From Phenylobacterium sp. (GTDB lineage Bacteria > Pseudomonadota > Alphaproteobacteria > Caulobacterales > Caulobacteraceae): 64,000 nucleotides of DNA. The translations under genes and the position numbers were made by a program. The notes beneath the pieces are model-generated. The model did not search any database. It was not told the origin of the DNA and saw nothing but the letters and a program-made list of their open reading frames with translations. The stretch covers positions 62,001 through 126,000 of the forward strand of contig NZ_JAUSLG010000074.1 of the NCBI RefSeq assembly GCF_030646615.1, written 5' to 3'. This document shows, piece by piece, positions 7,968-16,571 of this stretch; the first letter of the stretch is position 1; the number at the start of each line of letters is the position of its first letter.

Positions 7968-8894
7968 ATGTCCGAACGGATCAGTATCGTCATTCCAACC
8001 CAGAGACGTCCGGCCGGACTGATGACGGCGGCCCGATCGGCCCTGGCTCAGCAGGGCGTCGATCCGGCGCGGCTGGAGCTGGTGGTGGCCGACAACGATC
8101 AGTCGCCCTCAGCGCAGGCCAGCATCCAGGCCCTGGCGGCCGAGGCGCCCTTTCCCGTGATCTATGTGCACGAGCCCGAGCCCGGGGTCGCCAACGCCCG
8201 CAACGCCGCCCTGGCCCGGGCCGGCGGCGACGTCATCGCGTTTCTCGATGACGACGAGGAGGCCCCCGCCGACTGGCTGGCGGGCCTGCTTGCGGTCCAG
8301 GAACGCTTCGACGCCGACGTGGTCTTTGGTCCCGTGCGAGGCCGGGCGCCGGCCGATGTCCGCGCGCATCGGGACTATCTGGAGACCTTCTTCTCCCGCT
8401 TGGGGCCGGCGGAGAGCGGGGTGATCGAAGACTATTACGGCTGCGGCAACAGCCTCCTGCGCCGGGCCGCCCTGAGCGATCCGACAAAGCCCTTCTCGGC
8501 GGTGCGCAACCATATCGGCGGCGAGGACGACCTGCTGTTTGGCCAGATGAAGGCCGAGGGCGCGCGCTTCGCCTGGGCCGCCGAGGCCTTCGTCTGGGAG
8601 GATCCGGTCCCGGCGCGGCTGACACTGGACTACACGATCCGCCGCGCCTTCGCCTATGGCCAGGGGCCCTCGGCCGCCTGCGCCGCCGCAAATCCGCCAA
8701 ACCGGGCGGGTCTCGCCTTCTGGATGACCCAGGGCCTGGTTCAGGCCACCGTCTTTGGCCTGCTGGCCGGGCTGAAGTGGATCGTCCGCGCCCCCAGCTT
8801 CGCCGCCACCCTCGACCGCGCGGCGCGCGGCCTGGGCAAGACCCTGTGGTGGGGACCCTTTAAAATCGAATTCTACGGCCGAAGCGCCGTCTAA
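7968..8894 (+). CDS. Family 2 glycosyltransferase
   Basis: A 308-residue GT-A-fold glycosyltransferase. It begins with the GT2 start ISIVIPTQRRPAGL. The nucleotide-sugar site is VVADNDQS (about residue 43), and the metal-binding motif FLDDDEEAP lies near residue 92. A later GGEDDLLFGQM has the catalytic-base type acidic residues, and YGCGNSLLRR is typical of this family. A hydrophobic stretch near residues 255-275 suggests membrane association. The ATG at 7968 uses a GTGAGG ribosome site that overlaps the preceding stop, so the gene is coupled to the acyltransferase. The sugar donor and acceptor are unknown; an exported polysaccharide is plausible from context. Confidence 0.85.
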   Translation: MSERISIVIPTQRRPAGLMTAARSALAQQGVDPARLELVVADNDQSPSAQASIQALAAEAPFPVIYVHEPEPGVANARNAALARAGGDVIAFLDDDEEAPADWLAGLLAVQERFDADVVFGPVRGRAPADVRAHRDYLETFFSRLGPAESGVIEDYYGCGNSLLRRAALSDPTKPFSAVRNHIGGEDDLLFGQMKAEGARFAWAAEAFVWEDPVPARLTLDYTIRRAFAYGQGPSAACAAANPPNRAGLAFWMTQGLVQATVFGLLAGLKWIVRAPSFAATLDRAARGLGKTLWWGPFKIEFYGRSAV

Positions 8895-8910
8895 CGGGAA
8901 GAGAAACCCC

Positions 8911-9822
8911 ATGATCATTCAGGACTGGACGCCGGAAAAGGCCAGGGCTTTCGGCAAGCAGACCCTGTCGTTCGCGCACAATCTGCATGAACGCCCGCTG
9001 TTCAGCGACGAAGGGCTGGCGGCGGCTCTGGAGGCCTATCCGCGCAGCCGGCTGGGCGTCTTCACCATGGGCGAAGACCCCCGGGACTGGACCACCTGGC
9101 GGAAGGGCGTGGCCGACCACCTGTCGGGCGCTCAACTGCTCGAGGCCGCCATGGCCGGCCGCATCTGGCTGAACCTCCGGGAGGCAAACCTCTATCTCCA
9201 ACCCTATGCCGACCTGGCCGACGAGGTGTTCGCCGAGAAGGAGGCGATGGCGCCGGGGCTGAGGACGTTCAAGCGCGATCTGGGCGTCCTGATCTCATCG
9301 GCCAACGCCCAGGTCTTCTACCATCTGGACGTGCCCCTGGTGTCGCTCTGGCAGGTCCGGGGGACCAAGCGGGTCTGGGTCTATCCGCCCAAGGCGCCGT
9401 TCGTCGGCGAGGAAGCCCTGGAGCGCATCGTGCTGCGTGAAAGCGCCGAGCAGTTCGCCTTCGATCCGGAATGGGACGCCGGCGCCGAGCAGATCGAGCT
9501 GACGCCGGGACGCATGGCGACCTGGGCCCAGAACGCGCCGCACCGGATCGAGAACGGGCCGATGCTCAATGTCTCGCTCTCCATGGAGTTCATGACGCCC
9601 AAGGCCCTGCTGCGCGCCAATGTGATCTACGCCAACGGCGTGCTCCGCCGCCGGGCGGGCATGGCGCCGCGGCTGGCCGATGGCGCGGGGCCGGCCAATC
9701 TCGGCAAGCTGGTCCTGGCCCGCGGCGCGAAGGCTCTGAAGCTGCAGACCGCGCATGAGCGCGTGCTGCCGGCCACCTTCCGGCTCGACGCGGGGCAGCC
9801 CGGCGCCGTCCTGCCGATCTGA
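8911..9822 (+). CDS. JmjC/cupin-like protein, putative Fe(II)/2-oxoglutarate oxygenase
   Basis: A 303-residue protein. The sequence FYHLDVPLVSLWQVRGTKRVW gives an HxD pair (His138, Asp140) followed by the JmjC-type G-x-K-x-W stretch. A second His (His211 in QNAPHRIENG) lies about 70 residues later, which completes an HxD...H iron-binding triad as in cupin-type 2-oxoglutarate oxygenases. The ATG has a good GGGAAGAG ribosome site and follows the glycosyltransferase stop by 16 nt, so this is the third gene of the operon. A role as an oxygenase on a glycan, lipid or small molecule is inferred. A non-catalytic cupin role is also possible. Confidence 0.65.
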   Translation: MIIQDWTPEKARAFGKQTLSFAHNLHERPLFSDEGLAAALEAYPRSRLGVFTMGEDPRDWTTWRKGVADHLSGAQLLEAAMAGRIWLNLREANLYLQPYADLADEVFAEKEAMAPGLRTFKRDLGVLISSANAQVFYHLDVPLVSLWQVRGTKRVWVYPPKAPFVGEEALERIVLRESAEQFAFDPEWDAGAEQIELTPGRMATWAQNAPHRIENGPMLNVSLSMEFMTPKALLRANVIYANGVLRRRAGMAPRLADGAGPANLGKLVLARGAKALKLQTAHERVLPATFRLDAGQPGAVLPI

Positions 9823-9852
9823 GCTGGCCGATCTGAGGTGAAAAGAGGCCAG

Positions 9853-9882
9853 TTGGCTTACCTCGCGGCGCCTGCCTAGACT
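9853..9882 (+). promoter_or_regulatory. Possible sigma-70-type promoter of the thiolase gene
   Basis: TTGGCT (9853-9858) and TAGACT (9877-9882) are separated by 18 bp and lie 46 nt before the thiolase start. The match is by eye only. Confidence 0.3.
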
Positions 9883-9927
9883 TCCGGAACGATGCGCCAG
9901 AGGGCGCTGAGACAAGGGAGCGGAACA

Positions 9928-11100
9928 ATGGGCGAAGCCTATATCGTCGCGGCCGCGCGGACGGCCGGTGGTCGCAAGAACGGCAAGCTGAAGGACTGGC
10001 ATCCGGTCGATCTGGGCGCCGTCGTTCTCAACGAACTGGTCGATCGCACGGGCATGGATCCGGCCCGGGTCGAGGACGTGATCATGGGCTGCGTCATGCA
10101 GGTGGGCGAGCAGGCCATTAATGTGGCGCGCAACGCCGTCATGGCCTCCAAGCTGCCGGAAAGCGTCCCGGGCACCTCGATCGACCGCCAGTGCGGCTCC
10201 TCGCAACAGGCCCTGCAGTTCGCCGCCCAGGCGGTGATGAGCGGCACCCAGGACGTGGTGATCGCCGCCGGCGTCGAAAGCATGACCCGCGTGCCCATGG
10301 GCTCCTCGGCTGCGCTCGCCGCCAAGGCCGGCATGGGCCAGTACAAGAGCCCGCGGATGGAGGAGCGCTATCCCAACATCCAGTTCTCCCAGTTCATGGG
10401 CGCCGAGATGATGGCCAAGAAGTACGGCCTGACCAAGGACCAGCTGGACGAGTACGCCTATAACAGCCACCAGCGCGCCATCGCCGCCACCCAGGCCGGC
10501 GCCTTCAAGGACGAGATCGTCGCCCTGAAGGTGAAGGACGAGGCCGGCGCCGAGAGCGAGCACACCGTCGATGAGGGCATCCGCTTCGACGCCAGCCTGG
10601 ACGGCATTCGCGGCGTGAAGCTGCTGGTCGAGGGCGGCGCGATCACGGCGGCCACCTCCAGCCAGATCTGCGACGGCGCCTCGGGCGTGATGATCGTGTC
10701 GGAAAAGGCGTTGAAGGAGTTCGGCCTGACGCCCCTGGCCCGCATCCACCACCTGTCGGTGATGGGCCATGACCCGGTGATCATGCTGGAAGCGCCGCTG
10801 CCCGCCACCCAGCGGGCCCTGGAAAGGGCCGGCATGAAGATCGACGATATCGACCTGTTTGAGGTCAACGAGGCCTTCGCCTCGGTGCCCGTGGCCTGGC
10901 TTAAGGCGACCGGCGCCAATCCGGAAAACATGAACGTCAACGGCGGCGCCATCGCGCTCGGCCACCCCCTGGGCGCGTCTGGCACCAAGCTGATGACCAC
11001 GCTGGTCCACGGCCTGAAGGCGCGCAACAAGCGCTATGGCCTGCAGACCATGTGCGAAGGCGGCGGCATGGCCAATGTGACCATCGTCGAGCGGCTCTAG
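9928..11100 (+). CDS. Acetyl-CoA C-acyltransferase (thiolase)
   Basis: A 390-residue thiolase. The nucleophile is Cys89 in SIDRQCGSSQQALQ. The second active-site block is NGGAIALGHPLGASG with His346, and the general-acid Cys376 lies in TMCEGGGMANV. It either cleaves 3-ketoacyl-CoA in beta-oxidation or condenses two acetyl-CoA; motifs alone do not separate the two. The VGEQAINVARNAVMAS region is typical of the degradative, acyl-CoA-acetyltransferase branch seen in alphaproteobacteria. The ATG at 9928 is preceded by AGGGAG; a longer frame from 9892 adds 12 non-homologous residues. It has its own likely promoter and terminator and so appears monocistronic. Confidence 0.92.
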   Translation: MGEAYIVAAARTAGGRKNGKLKDWHPVDLGAVVLNELVDRTGMDPARVEDVIMGCVMQVGEQAINVARNAVMASKLPESVPGTSIDRQCGSSQQALQFAAQAVMSGTQDVVIAAGVESMTRVPMGSSAALAAKAGMGQYKSPRMEERYPNIQFSQFMGAEMMAKKYGLTKDQLDEYAYNSHQRAIAATQAGAFKDEIVALKVKDEAGAESEHTVDEGIRFDASLDGIRGVKLLVEGGAITAATSSQICDGASGVMIVSEKALKEFGLTPLARIHHLSVMGHDPVIMLEAPLPATQRALERAGMKIDDIDLFEVNEAFASVPVAWLKATGANPENMNVNGGAIALGHPLGASGTKLMTTLVHGLKARNKRYGLQTMCEGGGMANVTIVERL

Positions 11101-11115
11101 CTGGCCTCAGGACTT

Positions 11116-11149
11116 GGCGCGCGGTCCCGTCTGCACGGGGTCGCGCGCC
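11116..11149 (+). terminator. GC-rich hairpin after the thiolase gene
   Basis: A 14-bp stem with two central mismatches (GGCGCGCGGTCCCG against CGGGGTCGCGCGCC, loop TCTGCA) begins 16 nt after the thiolase stop. No T-run follows. Confidence 0.5.
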
Positions 11150-11261
11150 GACCTTGCGCGGCGCTTGGGCGAATCCACCGGAACGTCGGCGTGCCCCGCG
11201 CGTTCCCTAGGCCGTACCGGCAGATTTTTCGCCGGGCCCGGTAACCGGAGTTCCTGCGCCC

Positions 11262-11519
11262 ATGAAGCTTTCCCGAACGACCGTCGACGATGGTTTGGTG
11301 ATGTATGCCGGCGTGATCGAGAAGGTGGGCTACGAAATCCGCAGCGACGAGAAGATGAAGATCGGTAAGGGTGAGCTGATCGGTTCCCCTGAAGTCATGC
11401 GCGACGCTTTCCGCCATGGCCGGCTGACCCTGAAGCTCGCCGAAGGCTCCGATATCCGCATCCTGATGGTCGCCCACACCGAGGGCGGCGAGCGCGCCTA
11501 TTTCGAAATCGAGACCTAG
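11262..11519 (+). CDS. Conserved-looking 85-residue protein, unknown function
   Basis: An 85-residue soluble acidic/basic mixed protein with no signal peptide, transmembrane segment or cysteine. The pattern MKLSRTTVDDGLVMYAGVIEKV...ILMVAHTEGGERAYFEIE suggests a small alpha/beta or all-beta fold. The ATG follows GGAG by 11 nt. It has typical local codon use and third-position GC, which supports coding. It lies between the thiolase terminator and a TonB-type receptor gene on the same strand. I do not recognise the family and propose no function. Confidence 0.55.
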   Translation: MKLSRTTVDDGLVMYAGVIEKVGYEIRSDEKMKIGKGELIGSPEVMRDAFRHGRLTLKLAEGSDIRILMVAHTEGGERAYFEIET

Positions 11520-11618
11520 ATGTCCGGCGGCCCCCGCCGCCTGAACGCGCTGGCCCCGCTCCCAGATTCCGGCCAAGCTGTCAAAAAACAATAAGACAGC
11601 CCGGGGAGGGGACAGGAC

Positions 11619-13640
11619 GTGATCCTGACAATCATGGCCGCGAGCGCGGTCGCCACAGTGGCGCAGCCTGCGCCGGCGGTGACGCCTGCGGCCGAACGGG
11701 CGGTGATCGCCTATCCGCCTAGCGCGTTCGCCGAGGCCGCCCCCGACACCGCCTATGACATGATCCTGCGCCTGCCGGGCTTCGCCTTCGACAAGGGGGC
11801 CACCGTGCGCGGCCTGGCGGGATCAGGCGGCAACGTGCTGATCGACGGCCAGCCGCCGGTCTCCAAGAACGACGCCCTCGACGAACTGCTCAAGCGCATT
11901 CCGGCCGCCGCGGTCGCGCGCATCGAGCTGATCCGCGGCGGTGCGCCGGGGATCGATATGCAGGGGCGCTCGGTGATCGCCAATGTGGTGCGCAACCGCA
12001 CCGACGGGGTGCGCGGCGCGGTGATGACCTCGGCCCACTTCATCAACGACGGCCGGGTGCTGACCAGCCTGCGGGCCGAGAGCCAGGCTGAGTGGCGGGG
12101 GCGCAGGTTCGAAGCCTCCCTCGTCTATGGCAAGGGACCCGACGATCTGCTGGGCGACGGGCCCCGCACCCGGTTTGGCCCAAATGGAGAGGTGCTGATC
12201 GCCTCGCTGGTGGACGCCGACGCCGGGGGCCTGCGCGCCTGGACCACCGGCGCCTTCGAGACGCCCCTGGCCGGCGGGCGCCTGCGGCTCAACGGCGCCT
12301 ATATGCGCACCCCGGCCAGCGGCGAGATCACCGACCGCATCAGCCCGGCGGGCCGGGAGTACGAGTACTATACCAGCGTGCGTCTGCAGCAGGAGCTAGG
12401 CGCGCGCTACGCCCGGCCGATCGGGCCGCAGACCTCCCTGGAGGCGGTCGCCTTCCAGCAGTGGAACGACGTGGAGACCCTGGCCGATTTCGAGGCGCCG
12501 GGGCTGCGCCGGGATTTCGACCTGGACAAGGCGGTCACCGAGACCGTCGGCCGCCTGACCCTGCGCCATACCCTGAGCCCGGCCCTGACTGTCGAGGCCG
12601 GCGGGGAGGGCGCGTTGAACCGGCTGGAGAGCCAGACGGCCTTCACCCTCAATGGCAATGTCGTGCCCCTGCCGGCCGCCGACGTCGAGGTGGAGGAGAC
12701 CCGCGGGGAGGCCTTCGCCACCCTGACCTGGCGCGCGAATCCGCGGCTGAGCGTCGAGGCCGGCCTGCGCCAGGAGACCTCGTCCATCTCCTCGGCCGGC
12801 GATGTGGTGCTGGAGAAGTCCCTGAACTTCACCAAGCCGCGGCTGGCCGTGGCCTGGTCGCCCGGCGGCGGCCGGCAGGTGCGGGTCCGCCTGGAGCGGG
12901 AGGTGGGACAGCTGAACTTCGACGACTTCGTCGCCGCCTCCTCGGCGGTCAGCACCGGCGCGGTGCTGGCCGGCAATCCCGACCTCAGCCCGCAGCAGGC
13001 CTGGGTCGCCGAGGCGACCTTCGAGCAGCGCTTCGACGGCGGGGCCGTCCTCGTGGCGACCGTGCGCCGCGCCGCCCTAAGGGATGTGATCGACCGCGCG
13101 CCCCTCTTTGTGGGCGGCGTGGCCGTGGCTGACGCGCCGGGCAATCTGGGGGACGGGACCAAGGACGAGGCGGTCCTCAACCTTACCCTGCCGCTGGATC
13201 GGCTGGGCCTGCGCGGCGGGCAACTGAAGGGCCAGGGGACCTGGCGAAGCTCGGAGGTGGATGACCCGGTCCTCGGCGGAACCCGGGAGATCTCGGGCCT
13301 GCGTCCCGTGGAGTGGGAGGCCCACTTCACCCACGACCTGCCCGGCCTGCAGGCCAACTGGGGGATCGACGCCACCGGGGGCTATCGGGAGAGCTACTAT
13401 CGCCTGAGCGAGATCGAGACCCGCAAGGTCGGGATCTGGGTGGTGGTGTTCGCCGAGTACAAGCCCCGTCGCGACCTCATCCTGCGGGTCGAGGCGCAGA
13501 ACCTCGGGGCGCGGAACGCCCAGCGCATCCGCGAGGTCTATATCGGTCCGAGGTCCGACGACCGCCTCGCCTATACCGATGTGCGAGATCTGGAATATGG
13601 CCGTGCGGTCTTTGTGCGCCTGCGAAAGACCTTCGGCTAA
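11619..13640 (+). CDS. TonB-dependent-receptor-like outer-membrane protein
   Basis: A 673-residue protein. A short hydrophobic leader (about 1-16, GTG start) is followed by a plug domain: DMILRLPGFAFDKGATVRGLAG, NVLIDGQPP and the VARIELIRGGAPGIDMQG segment. A long beta-barrel follows (ELGARYARPIGPQTSLEAVAF and similar strands). It has no obvious canonical TonB box before the plug. That resembles the compact plug-barrel proteins common in Caulobacterales and sphingomonads. The leader is short and an ATG at 11634 is an alternative start; a GGGGAGGGG ribosome site favours the GTG at 11619. The substrate is unknown. A second, larger receptor follows 200 bp downstream, so they may cooperate. Confidence 0.78.
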   Translation: MILTIMAASAVATVAQPAPAVTPAAERAVIAYPPSAFAEAAPDTAYDMILRLPGFAFDKGATVRGLAGSGGNVLIDGQPPVSKNDALDELLKRIPAAAVARIELIRGGAPGIDMQGRSVIANVVRNRTDGVRGAVMTSAHFINDGRVLTSLRAESQAEWRGRRFEASLVYGKGPDDLLGDGPRTRFGPNGEVLIASLVDADAGGLRAWTTGAFETPLAGGRLRLNGAYMRTPASGEITDRISPAGREYEYYTSVRLQQELGARYARPIGPQTSLEAVAFQQWNDVETLADFEAPGLRRDFDLDKAVTETVGRLTLRHTLSPALTVEAGGEGALNRLESQTAFTLNGNVVPLPAADVEVEETRGEAFATLTWRANPRLSVEAGLRQETSSISSAGDVVLEKSLNFTKPRLAVAWSPGGGRQVRVRLEREVGQLNFDDFVAASSAVSTGAVLAGNPDLSPQQAWVAEATFEQRFDGGAVLVATVRRAALRDVIDRAPLFVGGVAVADAPGNLGDGTKDEAVLNLTLPLDRLGLRGGQLKGQGTWRSSEVDDPVLGGTREISGLRPVEWEAHFTHDLPGLQANWGIDATGGYRESYYRLSEIETRKVGIWVVVFAEYKPRRDLILRVEAQNLGARNAQRIREVYIGPRSDDRLAYTDVRDLEYGRAVFVRLRKTFG

Positions 13641-13675
13641 CAGCGTTCGGGACGTCGCCGGACGAAGCGACGCTG
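13641..13675 (+). terminator. Weak hairpin after the first TonB-type gene
   Basis: Directly after the stop, CAGCGT can pair with ACGCTG, or alternatively the inner CGTCGC with GCGACG. The two pairings exclude each other and there is no T-run, so this is a weak call. The remaining region up to 13843 shows no other clear element. Confidence 0.25.
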
Positions 13676-13843
13676 CGGCCTTCAGACTGCGGCGCCCCCG
13701 CCACAATTCGCCGTCTTGTGCGGTGGCGAGCACGCTGGCCGGACCACCTTCATGGATTTGTCGCCGAACCGAGGCAGGGCGCTTGAGTGAGCGCGATCCT
13801 CCCATCGCGACTCTCGTGTTCTTCAAGATCACAGGGGATCGAC

Positions 13844-16396
13844 ATGACCATTTCCACCGCGCGGCTGCTGGCCGCTGCGAGCCTGTTCGCCTTGGGCGCG
13901 GCCGGCGCCGCCCAGGCCCAGGGCGCCACCCTCCTCGAAGAAATCGTCGTCACCGCCCAGAAGCGCGAGCAGCAGTCCCTGGACGTGCCGCTGGCCCTGA
14001 CGGCGTTCGGGGCTGAGCGCCTGAACGATCTGCGCGTCCAGGACTTCGCCGACCTGTCGGCCTATACGCCGGGCTTCGAGGTCCAGGACCAGTCGCCCAA
14101 CAACCCCGGCTTCGTGATGCGGGGCATCACCTCGGACTCCACCGACTCCTCGGCCGAGGCGCGGGTTTCGGTGTTCCAGGACGGGGTCTCGATCTCCAAG
14201 GCCCAGGGTTCCTATATCGAGCTCTTCGACCTGGAGCGGGTCGAGGTGGCCAAGGGGCCGCAGTCGACCCTGTTCGGCCGCGGCGCCCTGATCGGCGGCG
14301 TCAACATCATCCAGCGCAAGGCGCAGCCGGGCGTGTTCGACGGCTATGTCACCGGCCAGGCGGGCGACTATGGCTACCGCATGGCCGAGGGCGCGGTGAA
14401 CATCCCCATGACCGACGCCGCGGCGATCCGCTTCTCGGGCCGTATCCGTCAGCGGGACGGCTATGTGGAGAACGCCCTGGGCGGCGAAGACTTTCAGTCG
14501 GTGGACACCATCGCCGGGCGCCTGGCGTTCAACCTGAATCCTTCCGACCGGGTGAACTTCGACTTCATCGTCAACTACCAGGAAGACAAGGCCGGCGGCA
14601 CCGCCTTCAAGTCCGGCGGCTATTCCCCCACCGATCCGACGACGGGCCAGGTCCTGGCCTCCCGCGATCCGTGGGACGCCGCAGCCCTGGCGGCGCCGGC
14701 CAATTTCCAGGGAGGCATGGCCCTGGGCGTCGACCGCACCGTCTGGGGTGTGACGGGTCTGGCGACCATCGAACTCAACGACGCGGTGACCCTGACCTCG
14801 ACCACGGCGGCCCGACGCTTCGAGTCCGAAGAGGTCTATGATCCCGACGGCGTCTCCCTGCCGATCCTGACGGGCCTGAACGACGCCATCGGCGAGCAGT
14901 TCAGCCAGGAAATCCGCGTGAATTTCGACCAGGGCGGCCGGGTCCGCGGCTTTGTCGGCGCAGGCGTTTTCCGCGATGACGGCCGCCAGCGCCTGCCGCT
15001 GCAGTTCGACGAGCGCATGGGTCTGGCTGTCCTGACCGGTCAGCTCAACGGCGGCGCGGCGGGCACGGGCCTGCCGTCCACAACGCCGGCCCCGGCGGCC
15101 CTGTTTGGCGCCACGCCCTTCACCGGCGCCCTGATCCAGGGGCTGGTGGGCCAGTTGAGCCGAGGCAATGTGCTGCTGTCTTCGGCCCAGGCCGCCGCCA
15201 TCGCCGCCAACCTCCGCGCCAACCATGTGGAGGAGGCGACCAACACCAGCGAACTGACCTCCTATGACGTGTTCGGCGACGTGACCTTTGACGTCACCGA
15301 CCGGCTCGAGCTGTCGGCGGGCCTGCGCTATACCCGCGACGACAAGACCACCGGCTTCTCCTCCCGCGTCGTCGGCGGACGCAGCGTGCTCGGCGGCGCC
15401 ATCGGCGCGGCCCAGCTCGCCGCGGCGGGCACGCCCCAGGCCATAGGCCAGGCCCAGGCCATCCTCGGCGCGCTCGCCCTGCCGATCGTCCAGCAGATCC
15501 CCGCCAGCCAGCTGCCGCTGTTTGGCCTCACCTTCCAGCCGACCGCCGGCAATGGCGGGCTGACCGAGCAGGACCTGGAGAGCGACGGCTTCACCTGGCG
15601 CCTGGTGGGCCGCTACGCCCTGAGCGACGACGCCAACCTGTACGCCTCCTATGCCCGGGGCCGCCGTCCCGAAGTGCTCTCGGCCGCCGGTCCGGCTACG
15701 CCTGAGGGCGCCAGCCGCTTCGCCCAGGTCGAGGCCGAGACCGTCGATTCCTACGAGGTCGGGGCAAAGGCCGCGCTGGGCGGCCGGGTCCGCCTGGACG
15801 GCTCAGTCTATTACTACGACTACGACAACTTCCAGACGGTGGAGCAGCAGGGCACCCTGTTCGTCACCACCAACGCCGGCAAGGCCAAGGCCTATGGCTT
15901 CGAAGGCCAGGCCGAGGTCTCGGCGGCCCCGGGCCTCACCCTCTATGGGACCTATGCCTACAGCCACGCCCGGTTCGACGGTGGGGCCTATGACGGCAAC
16001 AGCTTCCGCCTGTCGCCCGACCACATGGCCAGCCTCGGCGCTAATTGGGAGGTCGACCTGATGGGCGGCCGGTTCAGCCTGCGGCCGACCTATGTCTGGC
16101 AGTCGGAGATCTTCTTCGACGACAACAACGACCTGCCGGCCTTCCAGCAGCCGCCGTCGGTGTTCGTGGCCGACAATCTGCAGGACGAGCGTCAGGACGC
16201 CTATGGCACGCTGAACATCCGGGCCTCCTGGACGCCGGACGCCATGCCGCTCACCCTGGAGGCCTTCGTCAACAACGTCACGGACGAGAGCTACATCATC
16301 GACGCCGGCAACACCGGCGACTCCCTGGGCCTGCCGACCTTCATCGCCGGCGCCCCGCGGATGTGGGGCCTGGGCCTCACCTACCGCTTCCAATAG
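13844..16396 (+). CDS. TonB-dependent receptor
   Basis: An 850-residue receptor. The signal peptide is residues 1-26 (ending AQAQ). The TonB box EEIVVTAQKREQ follows, then the plug with LSAYTPGFEVQ, FVMRGITSDS, DLERVEVAKGPQSTLFGRGA and GGVNIIQRKAQ. The barrel ends in GLGLTYRFQ with the terminal aromatic pattern. The VTAQKRE box and FGRGA plug are typical of the large Caulobacter/Sphingomonas receptor family that imports carbohydrates, aromatic compounds or siderophores; the substrate is not readable. The ATG at 13844 has an AGGGGA ribosome site 6 nt upstream. A frame from 13787 would add 19 unlikely residues. Confidence 0.92.
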   Translation: MTISTARLLAAASLFALGAAGAAQAQGATLLEEIVVTAQKREQQSLDVPLALTAFGAERLNDLRVQDFADLSAYTPGFEVQDQSPNNPGFVMRGITSDSTDSSAEARVSVFQDGVSISKAQGSYIELFDLERVEVAKGPQSTLFGRGALIGGVNIIQRKAQPGVFDGYVTGQAGDYGYRMAEGAVNIPMTDAAAIRFSGRIRQRDGYVENALGGEDFQSVDTIAGRLAFNLNPSDRVNFDFIVNYQEDKAGGTAFKSGGYSPTDPTTGQVLASRDPWDAAALAAPANFQGGMALGVDRTVWGVTGLATIELNDAVTLTSTTAARRFESEEVYDPDGVSLPILTGLNDAIGEQFSQEIRVNFDQGGRVRGFVGAGVFRDDGRQRLPLQFDERMGLAVLTGQLNGGAAGTGLPSTTPAPAALFGATPFTGALIQGLVGQLSRGNVLLSSAQAAAIAANLRANHVEEATNTSELTSYDVFGDVTFDVTDRLELSAGLRYTRDDKTTGFSSRVVGGRSVLGGAIGAAQLAAAGTPQAIGQAQAILGALALPIVQQIPASQLPLFGLTFQPTAGNGGLTEQDLESDGFTWRLVGRYALSDDANLYASYARGRRPEVLSAAGPATPEGASRFAQVEAETVDSYEVGAKAALGGRVRLDGSVYYYDYDNFQTVEQQGTLFVTTNAGKAKAYGFEGQAEVSAAPGLTLYGTYAYSHARFDGGAYDGNSFRLSPDHMASLGANWEVDLMGGRFSLRPTYVWQSEIFFDDNNDLPAFQQPPSVFVADNLQDERQDAYGTLNIRASWTPDAMPLTLEAFVNNVTDESYIIDAGNTGDSLGLPTFIAGAPRMWGLGLTYRFQ

Positions 16397-16400
16397 GTCG

Positions 16401-16436
16401 TACCGCCGGTCGCCGAACATTCGTCGACCGGCGGTA
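16401..16436 (+). terminator. Perfect 12-bp hairpin after the TonB receptor gene
   Basis: TACCGCCGGTCG (16401-16412) pairs perfectly with CGACCGGCGGTA (16425-16436) across a 12-nt loop, 4 nt after the stop. It is a likely transcription terminator or 3' stabiliser, although no U-tract follows. Confidence 0.6.
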
Positions 16437-16571
16437 TGCGACAATCCGTCACCTCCGTATGAACCGCAGTCGGGCAGGCATTTAAGGTCTCGTTAGTCAT
16501 GGTCGCGCCATGTCGTGAACATGCCGACCACCTCACCAGGATGCGCCGGCCAGGCCATCTGGTGGAACGCT

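Noticed and set aside
9295-11010. A 571-residue antisense frame over the thiolase gene
   Set aside because: Low-complexity His/Gly/Arg-rich translation without motifs; the forward thiolase has all catalytic residues.
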